Assembly: GCA_049645705.1 (NCBI GenBank)
Contig: JBARUK010000002.1
Location: 62,001 to 126,000, forward strand
Reading direction: 5' to 3'
DNA from: JBGNFV01 sp049645705
GTDB taxonomy: Bacteria > Bacteroidota > Bacteroidia > Cytophagales > Cyclobacteriaceae
DNA length: 64,000 nucleotides
Part shown: positions 1-8,817 of the stretch, one piece after another
Position numbering within the stretch: the first letter of the stretch is position 1
Layout: every line of letters begins with the position of its first letter
Notes under the pieces: generated by a model
Databases searched by the model: none
What the model saw: only the letters and a program-made list of their open reading frames with translations
What the model was told of the DNA's origin: nothing
Made by a program: the position numbers and the translations under genes

Positions 1-1
1 G

Positions 2-688
2 TCCCTGATCCAGCAGCTATCTCACAACTCTCATTTGAAATACAGGCAGCGAAACCTGCTGGTAAACTACGTAGCCTGGCCTATATCCATCATCATGTCC
101 CCGGCTGATTTCAGTGAAAACCCGGATAAAATGAGCTGTCGTCTTATCAGTATGCCCAAAGAGCTGATGGAAGATGCCGACCCCAGGGTTTTCATTCCAC
201 CGGGTAACATAAACCAAAAATACTGCTGGGCACGCTCGCTCTCTTCTATGCGGCAGCAAATGGCACGCCATATGGATAGCCGCGTGGCTATCTGCGGAAA
301 ACCTTCCAGCTACAAGGGCTTCCACGCTGGCGTACTGGAAGAAATCTACTGGACCATGCGGTATAATAAGCCGGTATTTCTGCTGGGCTCCTTTGGTGGT
401 GTCACCAAAGATATTGCCGCCGCACTTGCCGGAGAGGTGCCTGAGCACTTAACAGAAGAGTATCAGCGGCAGGACTATGACCGCGCCAATTTCCTGGACT
501 ACGCCCGTCTCAAAATGGGTGACGAGTTTATCTGTCCAAATGAGATAATCACCTTTTTTAATGAAAGAGGCCTGGATGGTCTGAACAATGGCCTGAGCGA
601 AGAAGAAAACGAGCACCTTATTAAAACTAATCACGTAAGTGAAATGATAACCCTTATGATTAAGGGACTCACTTACACCTTTGGCTGA
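2..688 (+). CDS. SLOG-like Rossmann-fold protein, 5' end outside window
   Basis: The reading frame is open from the left edge, so the first codons lie outside the window; the TTG at 35 is only the first possible start inside it. The visible ~229 residues show alternating strands and helices. A segment reads RVAICGKPSSYKGFHAGVLE and is followed by KPVFLLGSFGGVTKDIA, the layout of SLOG/TIR-like nucleotide-binding folds, where a Gly-rich loop and an acidic residue bind a nucleotide-type ligand. No signal peptide or membrane segment is seen in the visible part. The stop overlaps the next start by one base (TGATG), so it is translationally coupled to the PH-like membrane protein. Such pairs can be sensor modules of stress or defence systems, but that is inference. 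The SLOG call rests on pattern only. Confidence 0.55.
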   Translation, partial: SLIQQLSHNSHLKYRQRNLLVNYVAWPISIIMSPADFSENPDKMSCRLISMPKELMEDADPRVFIPPGNINQKYCWARSLSSMRQQMARHMDSRVAICGKPSSYKGFHAGVLEEIYWTMRYNKPVFLLGSFGGVTKDIAAALAGEVPEHLTEEYQRQDYDRANFLDYARLKMGDEFICPNEIITFFNERGLDGLNNGLSEEENEHLIKTNHVSEMITLMIKGLTYTFG

Positions 689-1428
689 TGGCAACTTTTT
701 TTTCACAGATTACAGAAGAGCTTTCGTGGCAGGAAGGCGAAACCGGCCTGGCCAAACTCTCTCTCCTGAAAGAAGGCGATGACAGGAACCGGCTACTGTT
801 TACAAATCAACGCCTTATCGTATTTCGTCACGGAAAACTTTCTACCTACGACAGGTCACGACTAAGCCACATCAGCCTGGGACACAAAAAACTTCTGGGA
901 CCCCTGATCGGCGGAGGTATAGCCGGGGGTCTTACGCTCTTTGCCATATTTAAGGGCATAGCCGCAAGTTCGCTGGCCATTATCCTGCTCATCATCTGTG
1001 CCTACCTGTTTTACCTGGGCATCAGTGGCTCTCCCGCGCTCATCATTTACCAGGGTGCTGGGCGAAACGCCGCCTCTGATATTATTCTTATTCCCCGTGG
1101 CGGAGAGGGTGTGCAGGGGTTTATAGGCTATGTAAACCGGCAACTGATCGTACGGGAAGAACAGGACATGCACCTGACTGTGGACCAGAATGCCTGGGAG
1201 CACCTGCTGAGCCAGGGGATACTAAAGCCCGCCGAAAGCTACTTCACACTAAGCAAAACCCCTTCCGTATCAAATACAAAGGTGAGGTTGCGTGTTCTCC
1301 AGGAAAGACTGGAAAATGAGATCCGCTACGAAAAAAATAAAGACGGCATTATGGAATACCGTCTTTATAGTCCTTTGGAAAGGCACCAGGTCCGTTTGTA
1401 CAAAGAGCCTCAGCAGCCCGTAAGCTAG
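688..1428 (+). CDS. PH-like domain membrane protein of unknown function
   Basis: A 246-aa protein. Residues ~1-65 contain LLFTNQRLIVFRHGK, the turn typical of bacterial PH-like (bPH/YdbT-type) domains. Two hydrophobic stretches follow at ~70-112 (LIGGGIAGGLTLFAIF and SSLAIILLIICAYLFYLG), then a second beta-rich segment and a charged C-terminal helix. The ATG is embedded in the stop of the upstream SLOG-like gene, so the two are probably one transcript and may act together at the inner membrane. Its 3' end overlaps the convergent aconitase gene by four bases, leaving no room for a separate terminator. Its function is unknown. Confidence 0.6.
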   Translation: MATFFSQITEELSWQEGETGLAKLSLLKEGDDRNRLLFTNQRLIVFRHGKLSTYDRSRLSHISLGHKKLLGPLIGGGIAGGLTLFAIFKGIAASSLAIILLIICAYLFYLGISGSPALIIYQGAGRNAASDIILIPRGGEGVQGFIGYVNRQLIVREEQDMHLTVDQNAWEHLLSQGILKPAESYFTLSKTPSVSNTKVRLRVLQERLENEIRYEKNKDGIMEYRLYSPLERHQVRLYKEPQQPVS

Positions 1429-3389
1429 TTGTCCTTATTATTCTTTATCCGGAAATAATTGATCACACCACCTTCCAGGATCACCTGCACCTGTCTGTCG
1501 CTGAGTGTGTAGGTCATTTCGTACGCCTCATTGGTAGAGGCATTTCTGACCATTACGTCATCGCGGTTTTTCAGTGATTCACGCATATTTTCCAGTACCA
1601 GCTTATCACCCTGACTTATCTTGTCGTAATCCGCGTTGTCCTTAAACTCAAGCGGTACAATACCGAAATTTATCAGATTCTGCCATCCGATACGGGCATA
1701 GCTTTTGGCCAGGACAGCCACCTGTCCCAGGTAGCGCGGAGCCAGTGCAGCGTGCTCACGGCTGGAACCCTGGGCATAGTTTTCACCGGCTACTACTACA
1801 TGCCCGCCTTCTTTTTCCTGCGTTTCCTTAGCCCGGTCGTGGAAGCTCTCATCTATGATAGAGAAAGCATAGCGGCTAATGGCAGGGATGTTGGACCGGA
1901 AGGGCAGCACCTCGGCCCCTGCACGCAGGATCTCGTCAGTACTTACATTGTCTTCCATTTTCAGCAGAACGGGTAGTTCGTACTTATCTTTTAGACCGTC
2001 AAATTCCGGCAGGCTCTTAATGTTAGGGCCTTTTTCCAGCTCTACTTCTTTGCCGTTAGGGGCAATCAGCATTTTTTCATTGATGATCACATCCTTCGGC
2101 GGGCTGTAAGCAGGATAGCTTATGCCAAGCTCTTTTTCCAGGTCGCGCGGGTCGGTGATCCTGCCGGTAAGAGCAGCAGCTGCGGCTGTTTCGGGAGAGC
2201 AGAGGTATACCTGGTCATCCAGGGTACCTGATCTGCCGGGGAAGTTTCGGGGCATTGTTCTCAGGCTGATCTTACCGGAAGCAGGTGCCTGTCCCATACC
2301 GATACAGCCCATACACCCTGCCTGGTGAAATCGTGCACCGGCATGTATAAGATTCTTCAGCGCGCCGTTAGCCGAAAGGTTTTCTATCACTTGGCGGCTG
2401 GTAGGGTTTACATCGAAAGATACATCAGGATTGATCTCCTGTCCTTTTACGATCTCACTTACGATCCAGAAATCGCGGTAGCCGGGATTAGCAGATGATC
2501 CTATCACTACCTGGTGCACTTCACTGCCTTCTACCTCACGTACCGTTTTGATCTTGCCGGGGCTGCTGGGCAGAGCTATCAGGGGCACCAGTTCATCCAG
2601 TACGATCTCGTCGTGCTCATCGTATTCGGCACCCTCATCAGGTACAAGCTCTACGTACTCATCGCCACGCTGCTGTGAATTCATGAAGTTCTTCACCTCT
2701 TCGTCGGCCGGGAATACGGTAGTAGTGGCCCCCAGCTCAGTACCCATATTAGCTATCACATGACGATCCATGGCATCCAGGTTCTTAAGGCCGGGGCCGT
2801 AATATTCGATGATCATACCACGGCAGCCCTTTACATCGTACCGTCTCAGCATTTCCAGCACCACGTCTTTGGCACTTACCCAGGCGGGTAGCTTGCCGGT
2901 AAGCTTTACGCCGAGTACTTTGGGCATCTTAAAGTACAGAGGCTCTCCGGCTATAGAGAATGCCACATCGAGACCACCGGCCCCGAGCGCGAGCATACCG
3001 AGCGATCCGGCAGCAGGGGTATGGCTGTCAGACCCTACGAGGGTCTTGCCGGGTATACCGAAGCGCTCCATGTGTACGGGGTGACTCACCCCATTGCCCG
3101 GACGGCTAAACCATAAACCGAACTTCTGGGCTGCGGTACGCAAAAATACGTGATCGTCGGCATTTTTAAAGTCTGTCTGGAGCAGGTTATGATCTACGTA
3201 CTGAACGGATTTTTCCGTTTTGATCTTATCCAGCTTCATGGCCTCTAACTCCAGCATGACAAGCGTACCTGTGGCATCCTGCGTAAGAGTCTGATCTATT
3301 TTAATACCTATTTCTTTTCCGGCTTCCATTTCACCCTCTACCAGGTGTGAAGCAATTAGCTTTTGGGCAACATTCTGCGGTTTGGACAT
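1425..3389 (-). CDS. acn: aconitate hydratase (aconitase)
   Basis: A 654-aa enzyme that interconverts citrate and isocitrate through cis-aconitate in the TCA cycle; cytoplasmic. The N-terminal half has VGSDSHTPAAGSLGMLALG, the substrate and cluster-binding core. The 4Fe-4S ligands are visible as one Cys-x-x-Cys pair in HQAGCMGCIGMGQAP; the remaining ligand is less obvious by eye. The C-terminal swivel domain carries NYAQGSSREHAALAPRYLG with the catalytic Ser-Arg. At ~650 aa it matches the shorter aconitase subfamily rather than the ~750-aa mitochondrial or ~900-aa AcnA types. The ATG at 3389 is preceded by an A/T-rich leader without an SD, as is usual in this phylum. It converges on, and overlaps by four bases, the upstream plus-strand gene. 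Confidence 0.92.
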   Translation of the reverse strand: MSKPQNVAQKLIASHLVEGEMEAGKEIGIKIDQTLTQDATGTLVMLELEAMKLDKIKTEKSVQYVDHNLLQTDFKNADDHVFLRTAAQKFGLWFSRPGNGVSHPVHMERFGIPGKTLVGSDSHTPAAGSLGMLALGAGGLDVAFSIAGEPLYFKMPKVLGVKLTGKLPAWVSAKDVVLEMLRRYDVKGCRGMIIEYYGPGLKNLDAMDRHVIANMGTELGATTTVFPADEEVKNFMNSQQRGDEYVELVPDEGAEYDEHDEIVLDELVPLIALPSSPGKIKTVREVEGSEVHQVVIGSSANPGYRDFWIVSEIVKGQEINPDVSFDVNPTSRQVIENLSANGALKNLIHAGARFHQAGCMGCIGMGQAPASGKISLRTMPRNFPGRSGTLDDQVYLCSPETAAAAALTGRITDPRDLEKELGISYPAYSPPKDVIINEKMLIAPNGKEVELEKGPNIKSLPEFDGLKDKYELPVLLKMEDNVSTDEILRAGAEVLPFRSNIPAISRYAFSIIDESFHDRAKETQEKEGGHVVVAGENYAQGSSREHAALAPRYLGQVAVLAKSYARIGWQNLINFGIVPLEFKDNADYDKISQGDKLVLENMRESLKNRDDVMVRNASTNEAYEMTYTLSDRQVQVILEGGVINYFRIKNNKDN

Positions 3390-3529
3390 ATTATCTCTGA
3401 TAGTTTGTTAGGTTATGTGTTCCCGGGCGGGTTGTTAGGTTTTCAACCAATGCCCTTATTGATTGTTAGTCAGAATATGTGATTTCCAGTGAGTGGCAGC
3501 TCACACCCTTTATTTTAAATGCGTTTATG

Positions 3530-3537
3530 TATATTTG
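3530..3537 (+). promoter_or_regulatory. probable Bacteroidota -7 promoter element for the acyltransferase-gpsA unit
   Basis: TATATTTG is an exact match to the phylum's TAnnTTTG -7 consensus, 25 bases upstream of the acyltransferase ATG. A TTTA, close to the TTTG -33 box, lies at 3509-3512, about 17 bases upstream. The position in the divergent gap between aconitase and the acyltransferase fits. Inference from sequence only. Confidence 0.5.
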
Positions 3538-3561
3538 TCCGCTTTACCGAAAGGTCGCTGA

Positions 3562-5253
3562 ATGAAACCAACCGTTCCGATACATACTAAAAAGAAGTAC
3601 ACACCTATACTACCTGGTCCTAAGGAGTGGCCTGTAGTAAAAATGGCCCGCGACAGGGAAGCCTTTGTAGAAGAGGTGGTGGCAGAGTCTATAGGGCGCA
3701 TCAAAAGCCTGCGTGGCAATAATGGTGCGCTGGTGGAGGAACTGGAAAACACCATGTACCTGGAACGGCTGCGGATAAAGCAAAACCCGTGGAACGTAGA
3801 CCCGGATGACGAGCACTCCTTCTGGTCATCTATCAAAACCAGGCTGGTAAGCTACTCTACCGATCCGGGGGAGCAGCCCAACCTACCGGAGGAACTACTG
3901 CACGAGATCGTATCGCGATACGCAAACGAGATCGCAGGTGACTTCCGGCCGAGCTACTACCGGTTTACCCGCTCTATGGTAACTTTCGGGTTTGCCCGTC
4001 TGCTGAATGCCAGCCGTATCAAAAAATTCGGGTCGTTCTGGAGCCGTGAGCTCACGCTGCAGGATAAGATCCACATAGTGGGTGAAACGGAACACCTCAG
4101 AAAACTGGCTAAGATCGGTACGATCGTGATGGTGCCGACCCACTTCAGTAACCTTGACTCTATCCTTATCGGATGGGTGATACACGCTCTGGGTCTGCCG
4201 CCATTTATATACGGGGCCGGGCTGAACCTGTTCAATATCGGCATCTTCTCCTACTTTATGAACAGCCTTGGTGCCTACAAGGTAGACCGGCGAAAAAAGA
4301 ACCTGGTGTACCTGGAAACGCTGAAAGCCTATTCGAGCATGGCACTGCGTAAGGGCTGCCACAGCCTGTTCTTCCCGGGAGGAACCAGGAGCCGCAGCGG
4401 CAAGATTGAAAATCGCCTGAAAATGGGTCTGTTGGGCTCGGCGATGGAATCGCAGCGTATACTGTACCAGGAAAACCCGGAAGGCAAGTCTAACAAGCTG
4501 TTCGTGGTACCGGTGGTACTGAACTACCACTTTGTACTGGAGGCTCCGGGTCTGATAAACCAGTACCTGATGCAAAAGGGCCAGGAGAGGTATTATGTAG
4601 AAAATGATAAGTTCTCTACCTCTGCGGGCATTATTAAATTCCTGGTGAAATTCTTCACAAAGGGTAGTGACATCTCTGTTTCCATAGGCAAACCAATGGA
4701 CATGATGGGTAACTATGTGAATGAAGAAGGGGTAAGTATGAGCCGCGACGGCCGGGCGGTAAACATGCGGGACTACTTCCGCCAGGGAGGCAAAATAACG
4801 GAAAACAAGCAACGTGAGGAACAGTACACACGAATGCTATCTGAGCGTATCGTAAAGGAGTTTCACCGTATTAACCGGGTATTCAGCAGCCACCTGGTGG
4901 CCTTTACTGCTTATGAGATACTGCGTAAGAGACACTTCAAGCTGGACTTGTTCAGCCTGCTGCGCCTTCCCGAAGAGGAGCAGATCATACCGTACGAGGA
5001 ATTTAAAGAGGTGTTTGAAAGACTACTGGAGCGGATATACTACCTCTACGAAAATGGCAAGGTTGACCTGGCCCCTCATATGACTATGGATGTGGACAAG
5101 ATCATAGAGCACGGTCTGAAGAATGTGGGCATGTACCACGCCAACCGGACGCTCTACCGCAATAAGAATGGCGACCTGGTAAGCGACGACCTCAACAATT
5201 TATTTTTTTACCGAAACAGGATGGATGGGTATGACCTCGAAAAGTACGTCTAG
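3562..5253 (+). CDS. PlsB/PlsC-type glycerol-3-phosphate acyltransferase
   Basis: A 563-aa protein expected to transfer an acyl chain to glycerol-3-phosphate or its 1-acyl form at the inner membrane. The acyltransferase block I HX4D is present as HFSNLD (~residues 193-198). Block III is visible as FFPGGTRSRSGKIE, the Gly/Arg phosphate-binding signature. The length and long N- and C-terminal helical extensions fit PlsB-like rather than the ~250-aa PlsC proteins. Its stop lies inside the start of gpsA, which makes its substrate, so the pair forms a phospholipid-initiation operon. The ATG at 3562 sits 25 bases after a good -7 element. Whether it acts on the first or second acylation step cannot be read from the sequence. 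Confidence 0.85.
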   Translation: MKPTVPIHTKKKYTPILPGPKEWPVVKMARDREAFVEEVVAESIGRIKSLRGNNGALVEELENTMYLERLRIKQNPWNVDPDDEHSFWSSIKTRLVSYSTDPGEQPNLPEELLHEIVSRYANEIAGDFRPSYYRFTRSMVTFGFARLLNASRIKKFGSFWSRELTLQDKIHIVGETEHLRKLAKIGTIVMVPTHFSNLDSILIGWVIHALGLPPFIYGAGLNLFNIGIFSYFMNSLGAYKVDRRKKNLVYLETLKAYSSMALRKGCHSLFFPGGTRSRSGKIENRLKMGLLGSAMESQRILYQENPEGKSNKLFVVPVVLNYHFVLEAPGLINQYLMQKGQERYYVENDKFSTSAGIIKFLVKFFTKGSDISVSIGKPMDMMGNYVNEEGVSMSRDGRAVNMRDYFRQGGKITENKQREEQYTRMLSERIVKEFHRINRVFSSHLVAFTAYEILRKRHFKLDLFSLLRLPEEEQIIPYEEFKEVFERLLERIYYLYENGKVDLAPHMTMDVDKIIEHGLKNVGMYHANRTLYRNKNGDLVSDDLNNLFFYRNRMDGYDLEKYV

Positions 5254-6283
5254 ACCTATAGGAGTAATAGGAGCCGGTAGCTTCGGGGCCGCAGTAACCA
5301 ATCTGCTATCACACAATAGCGACGTACTTATCTACGCTCGCAGGCAGGAGGTGGTAGATCAGATCAACGAAACGCACAAGCTGGGCAACCATGACCTGAA
5401 CAAGCGGGTAAGGGCCGTAAGTGATATGGAGTACCTGGCGGACCAGTGCCGGGTAATATTCCCGGTAGTGCCCAGCAGCAACTTTCGCCGGATGATAAAG
5501 GACCTCTCGCCCTACCTGTATCCTTATCATATGCTAATACATGGTACTAAGGGACTGGACCTGAACCTTCCGGAAGGCAAAAAGCTGGAAGACATAGAAA
5601 CTCTAGAACGAGAGTGTGTGCAGACTATGAGCGAAGTGATCCGCGATGAGACGATGGTGGTGCGCATAGGCTGTATGGCAGGCCCTAATTTAGCCAAAGA
5701 ACTTGCTGATGATCAACCGGCAGCCACGGTAGTAGCCAGCCACTTCCGTGAAGTGATCCACGAAGGGCAGCGCCTGCTGCGCAACGACCGCTTCCAGGTA
5801 TACGGAAGTACGGACCTGATAGGAGTGGAACTGTGCGGGGTACTGAAAAACATCATTGCCATAGCTTCGGGAGCCGTAAGTGGCATGGGGCTGGGCGAGA
5901 ATGCCCGGTCACTGCTGATAAGCCGCGGAATGGTTGAGATGATCTACCTGGGCCGGGCTTTTGGCGGCAATACTCAGGCTTTTATAGGCCTTGCAGGGGT
6001 AGGTGACCTGGTAGCTACCTGTACAAGTAACCTTAGCCGAAACTTTACGGTAGGCTACCGCCTGGCCCAGGGCGAGTCACTGGAAGATGTACTGAGTAAT
6101 ATGAGGGAAACGGCCGAAGGTATTCAGACCGTGCGTACTGTAAAGAAGCTTATCGACTCTATTGGCATGAGGGCACCGATCACTGAAACACTGCATAAGG
6201 TACTTTTTGAGGGACTAACTGTAAGGGAAGCCCTGCAATACCTGATGAAATATCCTTTTAATGTAGATATCGACTTTTTATAA
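5225..6283 (+). CDS. gpsA: NAD(P)H-dependent glycerol-3-phosphate dehydrogenase
   Basis: A 352-aa cytoplasmic enzyme reducing dihydroxyacetone phosphate to sn-glycerol-3-phosphate for phospholipid synthesis. The N-terminal Rossmann motif is GVIGAGSFGAAV. The catalytic lysine region is VELCGVLKNIIAIASG, followed by the C-terminal all-helical substrate domain with GLAGVGDLVATCTSNLSRNF. Length is usual for the family. Two in-frame ATGs are possible, 5225 and 5231; both overlap the 3' end of the acyltransferase gene, so translation is coupled. The pairing of substrate-producing and substrate-using enzymes supports both assignments. Confidence 0.93.
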   Translation: MGMTSKSTSRPIGVIGAGSFGAAVTNLLSHNSDVLIYARRQEVVDQINETHKLGNHDLNKRVRAVSDMEYLADQCRVIFPVVPSSNFRRMIKDLSPYLYPYHMLIHGTKGLDLNLPEGKKLEDIETLERECVQTMSEVIRDETMVVRIGCMAGPNLAKELADDQPAATVVASHFREVIHEGQRLLRNDRFQVYGSTDLIGVELCGVLKNIIAIASGAVSGMGLGENARSLLISRGMVEMIYLGRAFGGNTQAFIGLAGVGDLVATCTSNLSRNFTVGYRLAQGESLEDVLSNMRETAEGIQTVRTVKKLIDSIGMRAPITETLHKVLFEGLTVREALQYLMKYPFNVDIDFL

Positions 6284-6308
6284 TAAAAAAAATCCGCCTG
6301 CCAGCGGA
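6284..6308 (-). terminator. intrinsic terminator of the 39-aa small gene (minus strand)
   Basis: A TCCGC/GCGGA stem (6293-6297 with 6304-6308) with a six-base loop is followed, when read on the minus strand, by a run of at least eight T. The plus strand has no T run after the stem, so it mainly serves a minus-strand transcript ending here. Confidence 0.6.
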
Positions 6309-6321
6309 CTTATATAGGTTA

Positions 6322-6441
6322 TTAACGATTGTTTCTAACTCTGACCGGTACTGGTACGGGCTGCTTGTCAAATATGGTTGAGGCAAGCTTTTCTATCAGA
6401 GTTTTCAAAGAGGATACTGCAAATTCGATCTGCTCGGTCAT
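6322..6441 (-). CDS. small protein, 39 aa, unknown function
   Basis: A short minus-strand reading frame, hand-translated: it starts MTEQIEFAVSSLKTLIEK, continues through a short helix, and ends in a Pro/Val/Arg-rich tail, PVPVPVRVRNNR. The ATG is at 6441 and TAA at 6322-6324. The N-terminal two thirds would form an amphipathic helix. Thirteen bases after the stop a hairpin with a minus-strand T run follows, which is the main reason to call it a gene. No SD is seen, as usual here. An in-frame TGA 14 codons upstream rules out a much longer version. I do not recognise a family. Confidence 0.5.
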   Translation of the reverse strand: MTEQIEFAVSSLKTLIEKLASTIFDKQPVPVPVRVRNNR

Positions 6442-6787
6442 GTTCGGTTTTATTTTCAGTAAGGCATCCTGTCAGGATCCTGTCTGGCGTAGTTCAAATG
6501 TGTTTCCGTGCATTTTGCACTTCGGATCACCTGTTTTGTAAGAACAAGTTATTAATGTAACGAAATTTTCACCCGATGGTGTCAAATCTCTTTAAATTAC
6601 TTACAAAAATGGTGCAAGTTTTTTAAGGAATAAGGGTTTTATCTAAAAAATCCAGAAAGAATTAAATGTTAAAAAGTTATTTTAATATGAGATACCCTCA
6701 TTTTACCTGAAAATTGATAACATTGAAGGTTCTTAGAAAGCTATTTTTTCAACGTACCAAATAATTGCAATTTTTATCGGATCGAGG
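6442..6787. other. AT-rich intergenic region, no further gene seen
   Basis: This stretch is A/T-rich and holds the upstream regions of the small minus-strand gene and of the plus-strand outer-membrane gene. No exact TAnnTTTG element was found. Plus-strand frames near 6329-6560 are judged to be shadows of the small gene. Confidence 0.5.
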
Positions 6788-8740
6788 TTGATATATCTGC
6801 TGGCAATGGTATGGCTGATCATTTTAGCCTCTCAACCTCTCTTTGCCCAGACCCCTGATGAGCGTACACTTTCGGACACACTGAACATACCAGCGGACAG
6901 TTACCTGCTGCTGAGAGACAGTTCCATTTACATACCCCGTGATACCGTTATCTACCTGCCGGATTCGGTGCAGGCCATGTTCGTTAGAAACGCGGTAGAT
7001 AAATCACGCGAGTTCTACGAAAAACTGCAGGAGAGGCTATCGGGTACTAAAGTGACGCGTGAACTGTTTAACCTGCTTGTATCGCTGCCATCCAGTCCGC
7101 GGAGCGACACTATTCAAAATGAAGACAGCCGGAACCCCTACCGGACTTACGACGGCAAGGTGGTAGGCAATATTTACCTGAAAAAGCTATCTCCTTTTGG
7201 TACGAGGATAACGGACACAACGCAGGAGGCCACGGGATGGGCCAAAAAAGCCAATTCTCTCCATATGAGAACCCGCAACCGGGTGATACTGAACAACCTG
7301 CTACTGGAAAAAGGCGAGCGCATAGAGGCGGCCACACTCGGTGACAACGAGAGGATCATACGACAGCTACCCTTTATCCGCGATGCACGGCTATACGTAC
7401 AGCCGCGGTCACCTGCAAGCGATACGGTGGATATTATGCTGGTAACAAAAGACATATTCGGTTATACCTTCGACCTAAGACCCTCCGGCCTTGATGAGGG
7501 CAGCGTGACCATAGGGCAGCGAAACCTGTTTGGCCTGGGGCATGAACTGGACCTGCAGTTTATCCTGAAACCCGAACTGACCGAGGAGGTGGGCTATCTG
7601 GCCCAATACCAGGTGGCAAACATAAGAGGCTCGTTTATCCGGCTGAGGGCTGACTGGGCCGATACGTACTGGGTGAACCGACGCAGGATACGCCTTAACA
7701 GATCATTTGTAACGCCGGAGATCAGGTACGCCGGTGGACTGGAAATAAGCCAGCAGGAAACCCGGCAGCGGCTGAAACAGGACGTGGACGAAGAGATCAT
7801 TTTCCCGCTGGACTATGACCGAAGGGACTTATGGCTGGGCCGGGGCTTCCGGGTAAACCGGACGTCGGCTTTTCTGGCCAGCCGTTCGCAACTGGTGGCG
7901 GCAGGCCGGTACCTGGACATAAACTTTCGTACACGGCCTGAGGTGACAACTGATACAAACCGACTGTACCGCAGCACTACCCTGTACCTGGCCAGCCTCG
8001 GCATATCCTATCGCCAGTTTTACCGTAGTACGCTGATCTATGGCTTTGGCCGTACGGAGGATATCCCTACCGGGTACCGGGTAAACTTTGTGACGGGCAG
8101 GGAGCAGGGTGATCTGTACAACCGCTGGTACCATGGTATAAATATGGCCAACGGCACTTTTCTGAACAATGCCTCTTACCTGCGCATGGAGCTATCGGTG
8201 GGAGGGTTTTTCAGGGGCCGGGGTATAGAACAGGGCGCACTAGATACTAAGGCCGACTTTTTCACTCCCCTGCTCCCTATCTCCAATTACCGCCTGCGCC
8301 AGTTTATTACGGTAAAGTACACTAATGGTATACGTCGGTTTAACCACGAGGTAATCACCCTGGAAGAAGAAAACGGCATACGCGGACTACGTAGTTTCGA
8401 CCTGCGGGGCAGCCGCCGCTTTTCGGTAAACCTGGAGTCAGTGGTGTTTACCCCCTATTCACTGATAGGCTTTAATATGGCGCCTTACCTGTTTGCAGAC
8501 CTGGGCTTTATTTCGGGAAAAGGCCAGTCGGTGTTCGACGGGCAGTTTTACCAGGGTTTTGGTTTCGGGGTGCGTCTGCGAAATGAAAACCTGGCCTTCA
8601 AGACGTTTCACCTGCGGTTTGCCCTGTATCCTAACATACCGAGGGGAGCCAACGGCACTCTGCTGGAACTGGGTGGTACGGAGCAGGTCAATTTTGGTGA
8701 CTTCGATATAGGCGCACCAGAAGTGCTGCCATACGAATAG
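6788..8740 (+). CDS. BamA/TamA-type outer-membrane beta-barrel protein with POTRA-like region
   Basis: About 650 aa with an N-terminal hydrophobic signal ending LASQPLFAQ. A periplasmic segment (~residues 115-225) contains KVVGNIYLKKLSPFG and a later LPFIRDARLYV, the strand-helix-helix-strand look of POTRA domains. From ~residue 230 onward amphipathic strands rich in Tyr/Arg/Asn continue to the C-terminus, as in Omp85/surface-antigen barrels. A Gly-rich FLSGK-like plug region is not obvious. The start is uncertain: the stop-to-first-ATG stretch has no ATG before 6806, so either TTG 6788 or ATG 6806 is used; the longer one gives a better signal peptide. It could insert or export outer-membrane proteins or lipids; the substrate cannot be read. 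Confidence 0.75.
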   Translation: MIYLLAMVWLIILASQPLFAQTPDERTLSDTLNIPADSYLLLRDSSIYIPRDTVIYLPDSVQAMFVRNAVDKSREFYEKLQERLSGTKVTRELFNLLVSLPSSPRSDTIQNEDSRNPYRTYDGKVVGNIYLKKLSPFGTRITDTTQEATGWAKKANSLHMRTRNRVILNNLLLEKGERIEAATLGDNERIIRQLPFIRDARLYVQPRSPASDTVDIMLVTKDIFGYTFDLRPSGLDEGSVTIGQRNLFGLGHELDLQFILKPELTEEVGYLAQYQVANIRGSFIRLRADWADTYWVNRRRIRLNRSFVTPEIRYAGGLEISQQETRQRLKQDVDEEIIFPLDYDRRDLWLGRGFRVNRTSAFLASRSQLVAAGRYLDINFRTRPEVTTDTNRLYRSTTLYLASLGISYRQFYRSTLIYGFGRTEDIPTGYRVNFVTGREQGDLYNRWYHGINMANGTFLNNASYLRMELSVGGFFRGRGIEQGALDTKADFFTPLLPISNYRLRQFITVKYTNGIRRFNHEVITLEEENGIRGLRSFDLRGSRRFSVNLESVVFTPYSLIGFNMAPYLFADLGFISGKGQSVFDGQFYQGFGFGVRLRNENLAFKTFHLRFALYPNIPRGANGTLLELGGTEQVNFGDFDIGAPEVLPYE

Positions 8741-8770
8741 TTGTGACAGGCACTTATACCCGAAGGGGTA

Positions 8771-8796
8771 AAAAAAAGGCTGCGGATGCAGCCTTT
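8771..8796 (-). terminator. intrinsic terminator, near-symmetric, for the PD40/OmpA gene
   Basis: A 9-bp perfect stem AAAGGCTGC/GCAGCCTTT with a GGAT loop (stem arms 8775-8783 and 8788-8796). An A run precedes it on the plus strand, giving a T run on the minus strand right after the OmpA gene stop. It may also stop the plus-strand barrel gene. Confidence 0.75.
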
Positions 8797-8817
8797 CAGG
8801 TTAGATGTCGGTTGTTA

